Source: Strigamia acuminata (Eukaryota; Arthropoda; Chilopoda; Geophilomorpha; Linotaeniidae). From it: a DNA stretch of 60,000 bases. Location of the stretch: positions 10,878,427-10,938,426 of the forward strand of contig OX442315.1 in the NCBI GenBank assembly GCA_949358305.1, given 5' to 3'. The position numbers and the translations under genes were made by a program. Below are positions 33,708-44,115 of this stretch, piece after piece. The stretch's first letter is position 1. Every line of letters begins with the position of its first letter. The notes below the pieces were generated by a model. The model was not told the origin of the DNA and searched no databases. It was given only the letters and a program-made list of their open reading frames with translations.

Positions 33708-35640
33708 AGTGCGCAGAGCAATATCTGAAACATTTTAAACGAATTCTTATGTTTTTATAAATGGTATACAACTGTTATGCAGTTCTAGGATTAGAAAATC
33801 AGAAAGGTGTGTAAAGCTGGCTCTTTAACCCTAGCTGAATTTATGGAAATTGATTGAGTCTCTAGTGTGCTAGTAAGCAACTCAATGAGCCACAACCTTT
33901 GAGCAATTGATCTTAACTTACTCATAGCAAACTATGGGAATTATGGAGTAAGCTATAACCTTTCTCATCTGCCGTTTCAATTCAAAATTTTGACTTAAAA
34001 AGTATTCAGCTGTAGTTTACTAGCAATGAGCTGAACGTGATCAATATTTTCAACAATTCGGCTCGTTCATACCATTTATTACACCGCCATCTGCACACAG
34101 AACTTATTAAATAGTTTAACGGTTTAATCCCGCAGCATTGAGCTCTAGTCTGCTGATAATGAGCTCAAAGAACCCATTATTTTAATGATTGAGCTTATGC
34201 TGAATTGCTCCTTCTAAATTCTAATATTTTTCTGGTAATGCTTAAATGGATTTAACGTGATTGATATTACTGTATACTCACGATTCACCCATAAATGGAT
34301 TTACACTAACTTACATAATCTAGACAATATGAAGTCGTCTGAGTCGTTTTTTTTGACACAATGTCGAGAAATGTTTTCTGTATTAGCACCTTTTTATTTT
34401 AATCTTATCAAACTTAATATATTTTGTGATCGCATGAAGCGATAACAAAATTCTGCTGAAAACTGAGATTAGTACCGGATGTTTACCAATGTATGCACAA
34501 GCCAGTCATGAGTTCAATGATAAATCATCCTTTGATATTTCCAAAAAAATATTTTTATTTCCTTCAATGTCCTTTTCAGAGTAATTAATTTTCTTAGTTA
34601 GCAATTCTGAATTTTGTATAAAAATTTGCATTCATTAACATTGTAAGTGCCACAACAATATCACGCAGAATAATAAACTAATTAGTTAAATGTTATTTAA
34701 CCAAATAAATGATCGATGCTCTCCAGCGAGCTAATTTGCCATTTCTTTCAAACTCTTTCGTACAAGAAAATCAGAAAATGTCATGTGTGATTTTCCTTCA
34801 CTATCTTGTCTAGTCTAGAAGGGTCTACAGGGTGGTCACTGTTACCTGAAGTTGGTTAGTATTTATTTTTAATTGGAATTAAAATTGATTTTGAAGTGTT
34901 TTATAAAAATTTTTTTTTGTTGTATCCATATCAATTTACTGATAATAAACAGTTAATTTTTATTTATCAGAGTTGCTTAGCAGAGCAGGTGTGTTTCACA
35001 ATGTTGCAATAGTTTTTATATAAAAGATTATCATTATTTTTTTAATAAAAAAAGAAATTCGTTTTTACTCTGATTTCATAGGAATTATATTGACAGATTT
35101 CTAAATTTTGATCCCTAAACAATTGCGCTCTTATCTGCTAGCAATGAGCTCAAGTGCCCACCATTTTTAATGATATGAGATCTGAATTATTTTTTATAAT
35201 TTTTAAATTTTACTTACGATTCACCGCAACGGATTTTGTACCACATTAATTCATGTTTAGCAGTATGGTATTTCAGGATGATAACTATTGTGTTTTATAG
35301 CCTCGATTGTTGAAGATTGCGATTACGATGTAAAAGAAGCAGCTATTCTTGTTACAGAATTAATATAACTGAATTTAAAACAAAATTTAACATAGGTGGC
35401 GGCGGATGCTTACGCGTCATACACACTCCAATAACCTTACATTTTGTGACGCGTGAAGCGATAACATTTCCGCTGAGAACTGGAACGGGATGTTCACATA
35501 AATAAGAAATAACGAGTTACGACAAGGTCGAACAAGGATGTTAGGTTCAGTCAATATGCTGGTAATAGTTTGTTTACATACGCAGCAAATATAATAATAT
35601 CGCCGTGTACTGTTTTGAACTCGAAAAATACCTACAAAAA
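33708..35640. repeat. Diverged direct duplication upstream of the NLR gene
   Basis: Two segments, about 33950-34510 and 35090-35515, share an order of matching words: CTGCTAGCAATGAGCTCAA-like sequence, a GATTCACC word, and GCATGAAGCGATAACA/GCGTGAAGCGATAACA followed by CTGCTGAAAACTG/CCGCTGAGAACTG. A TCCATATCAATTTACTGATAA word also recurs here (34926) and downstream of the gene (30318). No ORF is convincing. It may be the remains of duplicated flanks of an NLR gene. Confidence 0.5.
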
Positions 35641-35696
35641 TTCAAGAAATTAAAATAGAAAGTTTTTTAGCTTTCTGAAAGTCTTGACCCGAAGAG

Positions 35697-36022
35697 CAGT
35701 TTGAAGTTGGGCAAAGATACAATGTTTGGAAGTGTGTAACTTTTTTATGCGAAGACCTGATGGTCTGAAATTTGTTGTGGTGGCCAAGGAGGGACCAAAG
35801 CCTTGCCAAAAAAAGTTTGGGACATATCTCCAGCCTGGTTCCTGTGCAATGGCAGTTTGAAGTTGGGTGCAATTTTGGGCAAAGATCCAATGTTTGGGTG
35901 TCTGTAACCTTTTTACCCGAAGACCTGATGGTCTGAAATTTGTTGTGGTGGCCAAGGAGGAACCAATGAACTACCAAAAAGGTTTTGGGGGATATGCCCA
36001 GTCTGGTTGTTACACAATGTCA
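35697..36022. repeat. Two-unit tandem repeat, about 165 bp each
   Basis: AGTTTGAAGTTGGG opens both units, and the block GAAGACCTGATGGTCTGAAA followed by TTTGTTGTGGTGGCCAAGGAGG is the same in both. Parallel minus-strand ORFs across both units simply reflect the duplication. Confidence 0.8.
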
Positions 36023-36109
36023 ATTCAAAGTTTGGAATCTAGGCGCAAACCTAAGTCCTAACTTTAAAACATATTTCTCAGGCCTTTGCGCACACATTTG
36101 GCACTTCTA

Positions 36110-36330
36110 CTATACATATTCGGAATCAGCTCGCTAAAAATGTTTGTTCCCAAATTTATTTGTTCAATTTTTTTTTTCAATTTTTGCTAATTACAATTCC
36201 AACGTGTAGTTGGTTGCAATACTAGTACAACACAGGTTAGCAAAAGCTACAAAATGCTCTAAAATCTTCACAGAAACCACCCAAAATTCTCGAAAAACCT
36301 ATAAAAAATACAAACAATGAATTTTTGTAC
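36110..36330. mobile_element. Fragment of the hAT-type MITE
   Basis: The sequence TGTAGTTGGTTGCAATAC...TTAGCAAAAGCTA and the AAAAACCTA words that follow align by eye with the interior of the element at 13113-13555. The CAG...CTG ends are not preserved here. Confidence 0.6.
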
Positions 36331-36666
36331 AAGAAAACACATGTCTGCTGAAGGAAATAAATATTTACACATGAAAAATACACCTACAAGTTTTAAAATA
36401 AAATTTTTAAAGTTAAAATATGCAGTCATATTTGTTTATACTTAATTCTTTTCGTTTTTACCGAAATATAAGTCAACTTATGGCTGACTTCACTACATGG
36501 CATTGAAATCCAGATTGACTTAAAACCTACTGCTCAAATTGTCGTCGACGCACCACTCGAATACTTTAATTACCGTAAGAAATTTGCCAAATTATACAAA
36601 ACCCCGTAACGTAAGCCGACCGTATACCAACGTTCACCAAACGTCTCCCAATTAACAAACGCATGG

Positions 36667-36673
36667 TATATAA
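36667..36673 (+). promoter_or_regulatory. TATA box of LRR gene A
   Basis: TATATAA lies 52 bp before the start codon. The same arrangement, with AGACGCC and AAGCACAAAC before ATGCCGTACA, is kept in front of LRR gene B, so the spacing is probably functional. Confidence 0.65.
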
Positions 36674-36724
36674 CCATGGTGTATTCGCTAACAATTTTAA
36701 AAGACGCCCTAACCAAGCACAAAC

Positions 36725-37363
36725 ATGCCGTACACGAAATCAGTTTCGAGTCTCGAAGATCTGTGCTTGACCAAAGCAACTATCCATTTAAACGAAATCA
36801 AACATCAATTAACGCAATTACCCGACATGTTTATCGAAACAATTTATCTTCGACTCGGTGATCACTTTAGACGCGATCACCAATTGCCTTCGACCATTTT
36901 TATTAATTCGGGCACTCCATTACTCCGCGATCCGTATAAGTTTGATCTTCCACTCGGGCCTCTATTGGAGAGAATGAGCGAGGTTTGTGAAAACCTTATA
37001 GATTTAAACTTGGATCAAATTCAAAATGAAATTTTATATGCAAACAGACACTACCTACAAATCCCATCGCTAATCAAACTGCTGCAACGTTCTCCGAAAC
37101 TTGAACGTCTAAGCCTCGTTCAAAGATTAGAATGCACTGACCGAGTCGTCGCTGCAATCGGTGAACATTGTCCGCGTTTACACTACCTCAACTTGGAGTG
37201 CTGCCGAAACGTTTCTGATTATTCAGTCGGTTCAATTAGGAACATGAAACTGCAGTATTTAAACATCATGTATACCAAGGTGACAGCCGAAGGTTGTTTA
37301 GCCATTCTAAACCAACTGCCGCTTTTAAAAGATTTGCAACATCATCTCTGGGATAAGATATTT
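36725..37363 (+). pseudogene. LRR gene A, 5' part (interrupted)
   Basis: First 213 codons of an intronless LRR protein starting MPYTKSVSSLEDL. The N-terminal ~110 residues have no clear domain, with only a weak similarity in pattern to an F-box helix. From about residue 125 onward there are leucine-rich repeats of the cysteine-containing/AMN1 type (LHYLNLECCRNVSD, LQYLNIMYTKVTAEGC). The frame runs unbroken to ATATTT (37358-37363), where a 5.2-kb DNA transposon begins; after the element the same frame resumes at 42558. Without the insertion and one copy of the 6-bp duplication the gene would encode about 452 residues. Gene B matches residue for residue over most of this part. Role unknown; LRR proteins of this sort often act as substrate receptors of ubiquitin ligases. 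Confidence 0.85.
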
Positions 37364-37399
37364 CCGAGGGGGGCGACAATCAGAATCTGCTTGTCAGAG

Positions 37400-37635
37400 A
37401 TTCGAATCTTTTTTGGGATTCGAAAGATTCGGATGGGATTCGGAAAGATTCGGATGGGATTCGGAAAGATTCGGAAAGATTCGGGGGATTCGGAAAGATC
37501 CGGATGGGATTCGGAAAGATTCGGAAAGATTCGGGGGATTCGGATGGGATTCGGGGAGATTCGGAAGGGATTCGGCGGGATTCGGTAGGATTCGGTGGGA
37601 TTCGGATGGGATTCGGATGGGATTCAGAAAGATTC
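37400..37635 (+). repeat. Left subterminal GATTCGG array
   Basis: About twenty short units of GGATTCGGAAAGATTCGG and GGATTCGGATGGGATTCGG follow one another, starting some 35 bp inside the left end of the transposon. The same words in the same orientation recur near its right end. Such arrays usually bind a transposase. The ORFs rich in IRK/FGKIR here are by-products. Confidence 0.85.
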
Positions 37636-37768
37636 ATATGATTTTTTCGGATTTTTTTCAAATAAATTTAGTAAAGTGGGAGATATTTTTTCATTTTATT
37701 TGAGACATTTAATAAAATGAACATTTATTTAGTTTTATTTGAGACTATTGAAATATTAAAATTTACAA

Positions 37769-40700
37769 TCAAAATTTTCCTTGTACACGTAATTGTCTAT
37801 CTGATGACAAGAATCCTCTTTCATGGATAAGTCTAAGAGCTGTTGTTTTTCGAATTAAAACATTTTTTTGTTTGATCATATACGGCACGTACAGACTTTC
37901 AATTGGAATATCATCAAATGAAAATGGTTCTTCTTGGTCAGCATATACAAAGCATGACAGTCCATTTATTTTCACTTTTTTTAATTTTCTAGTTAAATTA
38001 TTTCGTGTCATAACTTCTAAATTTGCCTGTGTTTCCTCATCTTCATCTAATATCGGAGTTACTTTTTCATTTGGTTCAATGTTGGTTTCGGATTCTTCCT
38101 CTTCATTTTGACTTAAATGGTCAGATCTGACAATGACATCCTTAACAAGTAAATTATCATTGAATATGTTGTTTGGATATAAAAAGCCGATCCCCACACT
38201 GTGCAATAATAGCACAGCTTTTCGTTGTGCCTTAGAAATACCGTCTATGATTATTTCATTCTTTGTTGGACAGCTAACATTTTGGAATGTCGAAGGCATT
38301 TCACCCATCTTAGATGAATATTTTTTTAATTTTGGCATCTTTAGAATGTTATTCGAATTGGCAGAAGCTCTGACAGCTAATTCGGATTCAATTCGATAAA
38401 TTTTTTTTATCAACTCACTGAGACTGAAATTAACAATTGTTGAATTCACAACAGAGTAACTTCTGGCAATACGAAAGAGTTGTTCACATTGTTGCGATCC
38501 AAGTAATTGTGGTAAAAATGGCAATGAATTTTCTCTGCAAGTTTCAATAACACGTATTAAACTGTGGCCATTTAATTCGATGCACTGATACGCATTGGTA
38601 GTTATAAAACTGTCCAGTTGCTTGCAAGTGGTACAGTTTTTTAACCAGAATCTCCATCCTCGTAAGATGAAAATCGCAGTCCAAATTTTCTCTATTCGTT
38701 TGAGAGGAGACAAGTCGTCTGCTAAAAAACAATCCAACACAAATTTCATCACTTTTAGATACAATAATGTTCCTCTAAATTCTTCTTTTTTTTCAATTAA
38801 TTCAAGAACATTTTTGGACACCATTCGCTCGACAGCTGCATAGTTCATCTTGTCTCGGCAATCAAGATCAGAAAGTCTTAATGGATGTGAATCCTTTGAA
38901 TTATTTTCCACTATATGCTGTAAATGTGAAATGCATATAAAACGGTGTCCAATTGGTAAACGATTTTTCTTAAGCAAACGACAACGTAGCTTTGCCCCAA
39001 TGTGAATAGTGTCCTGAATGAGAGAAAACTTTATGTTTCCATTCATAATAAACCATTTGTTTTCAGTTGAAGAAATCCTGTTTGGATCCTCTTCTTTTTC
39101 TTGAAAGACTGTTTTTGGTTCACAAAACAGACCACTTGATAACTGCATACTCCTTAATAATTTCGGATCACCATCAGCGCTGAAACCTGCGATCACAATA
39201 TCATTTGCATTGCACTCATCAAGTGTTGTTTTCCATCGGTTCAGAACATTAGTAGATGTGAATTTATTATCACTTCCAAATAAACAAAAACAAATGGCTG
39301 GAACATTTGGACACATTGGTTGTGCCATAATAACGTATGCTTGATTAGCAAAATTATAATTTTTGAAGTAAGCTTTGACATCTGGTATGGATGTGAATGG
39401 AAACGTATTAATTTCCGGCAATCCACTTGCTGATATCGGTGAGACAAATCCAACACATGCATTTTTATCGCCATCATAGTTGATTGATTGCACTAGGCGT
39501 GTTGCATCCTCACTTAACCAAACAGTGTTGTTAGTACAGTTGTACCTCTCCATATGTTGCTTCAAATAACCAATTCTTAGTTTTCCCTCTGTAATATCGT
39601 TTTGGAATTTTTTTAGGTATCTTTCAACCTGGCGACTGCTTGGTATACCGGAATTTAAATTCGCATATAAAATTGTGTATTTCGATGGTCCAAGCCACAT
39701 AAATAACAACATAGCAAATTCTTTTATCGAATCTGAGTCGTATTCATTTCGTTTTCGTTTGGTATTTGAGATAGCTGCATCCCACATTAGCTGCAAAAAA
39801 TTGCTGGGTTTAACCGTGGATTCAACAGTGTGTTCCAGGCTTGAGTGGTCTTCAGTAACTGCCGTACTTTGCTGCTGCAGCAAATGCGTTATAAAGTTGT
39901 TTAAATTTTTGTTTTCAATTAACAAGTGTCGAATTTCATCAAGAGGGTTGTAAAAATTGGTAATCTTTTGGCACATCGCACTTGATTGTAACAATTCCTT
40001 TTTGCTTTTTTCTTTTCTGTAATAAGCTCTGGAGTACATTTCTGCAATTTTATAAAAATTTGTTATCATTTGTAAAAGGCATAAAACAATTTATTTATTC
40101 ATTACCTATTGGCGTGGTTGTTACAATATCTTGATTTGCACCCAACTCAAGATCTAATTGCATTTCATTCGTACATAAGCTTACATTGTCATTATTTTCT
40201 GTAACATAATTAAACTGGTCATTATCATTATCATCGTTGTGGGTTATTTCTTCCCCATTCTTCTCTCCTGTTGCACGGAAATATAATGGCAAACTTTTTT
40301 GGGTCATGTTTCCAAATTTACACCTTTTAGCGCACTTTTCTAGATGTCTTGTTGCATTGAAAACAGTAAAGTGTTTATCTCTGATGTGCAATCGTATTTT
40401 CCCATTACACATCAAACACAACACCACAACTTCATAATGTTCAAATATATTGTCACTGCTTGATTCGCTGGAGGATACGGTAAATTTAAAATCTTTTTCG
40501 TGTTTTAAACTCTTTAGCGCTGGATCAGTCTGTTTTGCAAGCCATTTTCTCATTTTTAATTTCACATCAGTGTAAATTATGGATTCATGAGTGTCGGTTT
40601 CTGACGTATTGGTGTTTGATGTGGTGCTTTTTTCAGTTCCATAGTTGCAAAACTTCTGACCACAAGAATCATTAGCTTTGTCTGACAGTCTCAGCCGCTT

Positions 40701-41018
40701 ATGTGTTTTCACCACGGTTTTCTCGTTGTCATCGATTTTCCTTCGACAGATATCTTTAAATCGTGTTATTTCTTCATGTTGTCCAGGTGCAAAACGAAAT
40801 TTCTCGGGCTTTTTATGGAATTTTCCATAAATCGCTTTCAGCTCTTTCTCATCTTCGTATAGATCAGCTGTATCCTGCAGATATTTTTCAATCAATTCAT
40901 TGCTTTCAATTTTTGAAATTCCAGTTAATGTGAAATATCCTGCAGCTTTCAAGCAGGCTTGGATCTGTGGCGAAATATCATTCTCTGTTGCGAATTGCCA
41001 AACCGTTCCATCCGACAT
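37769..41018 (-). CDS. Putative DDE transposase, about 1061 residues
   Basis: Two exons, 40106-41018 and 37769-40041, joined by a 64-bp intron (donor G|GTAATG, acceptor TTGCAG), phases matching; ATG at 41018. Exon 1 has a CX2C...HX3C cluster (C201, C204, H225, C229) like a BED-type zinc finger, likely DNA binding. The second exon shows a set of conserved-looking acidic motifs: SEDATR (D483), GFSADGD (D594, D596), QDTIHIGAK (D648, H651) and GSQQCEQLFR (E824). The order D, D, insert, E recalls the RNase H-like core of hAT- and P-type transposases, but I know of no family with exactly these motifs; similar uncharacterised proteins may exist in other invertebrates. The frame is uninterrupted. It is the only gene in the element. 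Which acidic residues are catalytic is inference. Confidence 0.75.
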
Positions 41019-41194
41019 CCTTCCCACAGAAAAAGAAATCTGAAGCAAAACATTATTTATTAGTAAAGCTGCTATTTTTGCGGGCCTAAAACGACGTAAT
41101 TGTAGCCGGAAAGCGGATCAAAAAACCGCCCTTTTGCAGACGCATTGCGAAGTTATTGCCGGCTCATTTTTTGGGTGTAAATAACAATTTTTTT

Positions 41195-41375
41195 TAACCT
41201 AAAAATGAATTTTTTTAACATAAAAATGAATTTTTGGTCCAAAAAATAAATTTTTCGTCCAAAAAATAAATTTTTTGTCAAAAAAATGAATTTTTTTTAA
41301 CCTAAAAATGAATTTTTCGTTCAAAAAATGAATTTTTCGTCCAAAAAATGAATTTTTGGTCGAAAAAATGAATAA
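41195..41375. repeat. Internal tandem array, about 20-bp period
   Basis: Units of the form GTCCAAAAAATGAATTTTTC repeat about nine times with variation, upstream of the transposase start codon inside the transposon. Confidence 0.8.
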
Positions 41376-42419
41376 TATCCTCGATAATATCTTTGCGAGA
41401 CACCTCTATCATTGGCCAATATAAGTAAAAGTAAGGTAAATTATAAAAAAATTTGTTCATTATTCCATTCGATTCCATTACATTTGTGTATGGAATATAA
41501 AAAAAGAATCAGGTAATATATTTTATTTATTTTGTTTTATTTATAATCCATACTCAAATTTAATAAAAAAAAACAAAAAAAAAAGATCTTATTTTGCTAA
41601 TTACAAATTTTAAAGAGTTTCATTTTCCTTTAAATTAATAACTTACAAGTTAGTAGTAAATCAAATCAGATTTTTTTTTCATTAGAATAAAAAAAACGAA
41701 TAATATATTTTCTTGTGGAATAAGGAACATTTTTTTTAGTAGGAATTTGGCGATCATTTCAACCAAAATCGGTGAAAATAGCCCGAAATAGCCCATACGT
41801 CGCCATACGTATATTTCAACCGATATCAATAGAAATAGCTTTTCCGAAATATCAAATTAACGCGCACTTAGTTCATAATCTGTTACCGTACTAATTATTC
41901 AATTTCAATTCAATTTCAATTCAAGTTTGACTCGAATTTCACCGTAGCGCTAAAAAAATCGTCGACTTTCGTAACAATTTTCGTATGGTCGTATGAATGG
42001 AACTTGCCAGAGGAACCTGTAGTTGGAACGAAAAGCATCATAAAAATAATCAATGAGAAAATAATAATCCGCAAAAGTCTTACCTTTAATAGGATAAAGT
42101 AAAATACGAGGTAAAATAGCACGCAATCCAACTCAATCACAATTGCGAACAATGTTGAATTCCGGGATTAATTTGAAGTTCGCGCTAAATCATAAATGCG
42201 CATGCGCAGATACCGCGCAGCGAGGTGCGCAGGTATAATTTCCTCCGATACGGACAATTTCAACGACAATTTCCGACAATTTCAATGTGGAACATTTATT
42301 TCTCGATTTATTTACAGTTGTCAGTTATTCCCTTGGTTATTCCAGTTTTTTGTAAAAATATTATTACATTTTTTTATCATAAATTTTGACTTTATTTTCC
42401 TCGATTTGTATACAATTTA

Positions 42420-42520
42420 AAGATTCGAGATTCGAAGATTCGGTGGGATTCGGAAAGATTCGGGCGGGATTCGGAAAGATTCGGGCGGGATTCGGAAAGA
42501 TTCGGGCGAGATTCGGAAGC
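42420..42520 (+). repeat. Right subterminal GATTCGG array
   Basis: GGGATTCGGAAAGATTCGGGC is repeated three to four times, ending about 40 bp inside the right end of the transposon. Orientation is the same as in the left array, so the arrays are direct while the terminal repeats are inverted. Confidence 0.85.
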
Positions 42521-42557
42521 CATTGTCAGAGATTCGGTCAAATGTCGCACCCCTCGG

Positions 42558-43283
42558 ATATTTCGTTGGTTAGAACAACAAATCATTTCGAACAAACCAC
42601 TGCGCACTTATTCCCTCAAGGAGTGTGGGTATTGTCCTTATGATGTTAAAACGATCGCCACTGTCACCGCCGCTTTCCCCAATTTATGCAAGTTGGCTAT
42701 TACACGCCCACATCTGAACTTGGGATCGATCTTGAACCACACACAAGACAAATTACTACGAATAACCAGTCTAACTCTGAACCGATGTTGGAATGTCGAA
42801 ATTAGACTTATTGATCATTGCTTTCCACTGCTTGAGAGTTTAGAATTGATTCGATGTGAAATTTCTGATGAAAGTGACGATACTGTCTTTTTACGGCAAT
42901 CGGCTGAGCATATTCCTTACACGAACCTTCGTCGTCTGTATGTAGATGCCTGGTGGAATAGTGACGAGTTAACCGACAAGTTTTTGGATCTTTGTCAGAA
43001 TTTGGAAAGCTTAAAAATCACTAGGTGCGATGAATTTTCTCACCAATTAGTTTCAAAACATGTTCGATTGGGCACGTTTAGAAATCTGAAATTTCTATCA
43101 CTTACTGCTTGTGACTCGATTACTTTGAGTTCGATCAAAGAATTGTTGGATATGCACGGACCATTAAATGCGTTAAATTGTTATTGTTGTAGAAACATAA
43201 ACGCTGCAGCCTTCGTTAAAATTGGCTCCCACGTGAAAAGTAAGAACTTGGATATCGAGATTATGAACAAAGACATAATTTGA
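42558..43283 (+). pseudogene. LRR gene A, 3' part (interrupted)
   Basis: The second part of LRR gene A, from the second ATATTT to the stop. Read in frame it continues with RTYSLKECGYCPYDVKTIAT, AAFPNLCKL, RLIDHCFPLLESLELI, LCQNLESLKITRCDEF and LKFLSLTACDSITLSSIKEL, typical LRRs, and ends MNKDII. It aligns with the C-terminal part of gene C along its whole length. No other lesion is seen, so this copy was probably intact until the transposon arrived. Whether it still makes a truncated protein is not visible. Confidence 0.85.
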
Positions 43284-44068
43284 ATTCCATCCTAGAGATA
43301 CAACTCAAAACAATTAACAATTAACAATTGACATTTAATATTTAAACTCAGCCTGTGTTGTGAAGATTTAAAAAAATCACTCATCTTTGTATTTTCGTTT
43401 GTAGATCATAAATTGTTATAATTTTTAATCTGTTTATTAAAGTATTACTTACGGCATATTGCAGGCGGTAGCCGAGCCATGTGTATTCTGGCGGCGTCAA
43501 TTCAAAGCTTCACCAGTTCATGCACCAGTGAACTATCAAATAAATAAATGAAATTAAGCATTTTGGAGCTGTCATTTTTAATGAAGATCAAGACAACAAA
43601 CTGTAAGTACATTTCTAATTTTTAATAAACCCTAAATTTATCCATTTCGCATATTTCGCATATTTCGCATATTTCGCCTCGTGTGCGGAGGTCGTTTTCG
43701 GTAAATAATAATGGCGGTTGTTCTGATGCTTTTCATTGCGCCAAGCATTTATTGCATTGGTCATAATTTGCACTTTTCTGAATTTGACTGTTCTTATCTG
43801 ATTTAAAAAATAAATATTGTCATGAAGCTTAATGTGACATGCATACGGATACAGTATTCCTAGAGATTTAATAATCTGAATGAGTGGGGGTAAAAGAGAT
43901 TGGTTGGTCAAACGATTTCAATCATTAGTTGTGCTAATATTTTCATTAGTTTGTTTTGTTGACATTTAATATTTAAACTCAGGCTTTTGTGTTAAAAAAA
44001 CACACTCATTTTTTCTCATATTATTGCTTTATTTTTTCATTTGTAGATTACAATAATTGCAATTGTGA
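43284..44068. other. Spacer between LRR gene A and the metalloprotease
   Basis: The two genes converge here. ACATTTAATATTTAAACTCAG occurs twice (about 43331 and 43961, the second with a G change near its end), so a short direct duplication is present. A 9-bp repeat CATATTTCG runs four times at about 43649-43680. No gene is seen. Confidence 0.5.
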
Positions 44069-44074
44069 TTTATT
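44069..44074 (-). terminator. Polyadenylation signal of the metalloprotease gene
   Basis: AATAAA on the minus strand about 42 bp after the stop codon, a normal distance for a short 3' untranslated region. Confidence 0.5.
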
Positions 44075-44115
44075 TAAAGCATGATAAATAAGAAATGCTA
44101 ATTAGTTGAAAATGT

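Larger units (their letters stand above)
37364..42557 (-). mobile_element. DNA transposon of unassigned superfamily
   Basis: A 5194-bp element inserted in LRR gene A. It ends in inverted repeats CCGAGGGGGGCGACA (left) and CCGAGGGGTGCGACA (right, reverse complement), 15 bp with one mismatch. It is flanked by the direct duplication ATATTT (37358-37363 and 42558-42563). Taking out the element and one ATATTT restores an open frame that matches genes B and C across the junction, so the ends are exact. It carries one two-exon gene on the minus strand, GATTCGG-rich arrays near both ends on the same strand, and an internal 20-bp tandem array. A 6-bp duplication excludes mariner, piggyBac, Harbinger and typical hAT; a few rarer superfamilies are reported with 6-7 bp. 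It appears complete and possibly autonomous. Confidence 0.9.

Noticed and set aside
34257-35505. Short plus-strand ORFs upstream of the NLR gene as small genes
   Set aside because: They fall in diverged duplicated non-coding sequence and are not conserved between the two copies.
37380-37703. ORFs rich in IRK and FGKIR beside LRR gene A
   Set aside because: Produced by the GATTCGG array; six-frame reading of such repeats is always open.
37364-42557. Calling the 5.2-kb transposon hAT because of the GSQQCE motif and zinc finger
   Set aside because: The target duplication is 6 bp, not 8, and the ends are CCGAGG rather than CAG-type.
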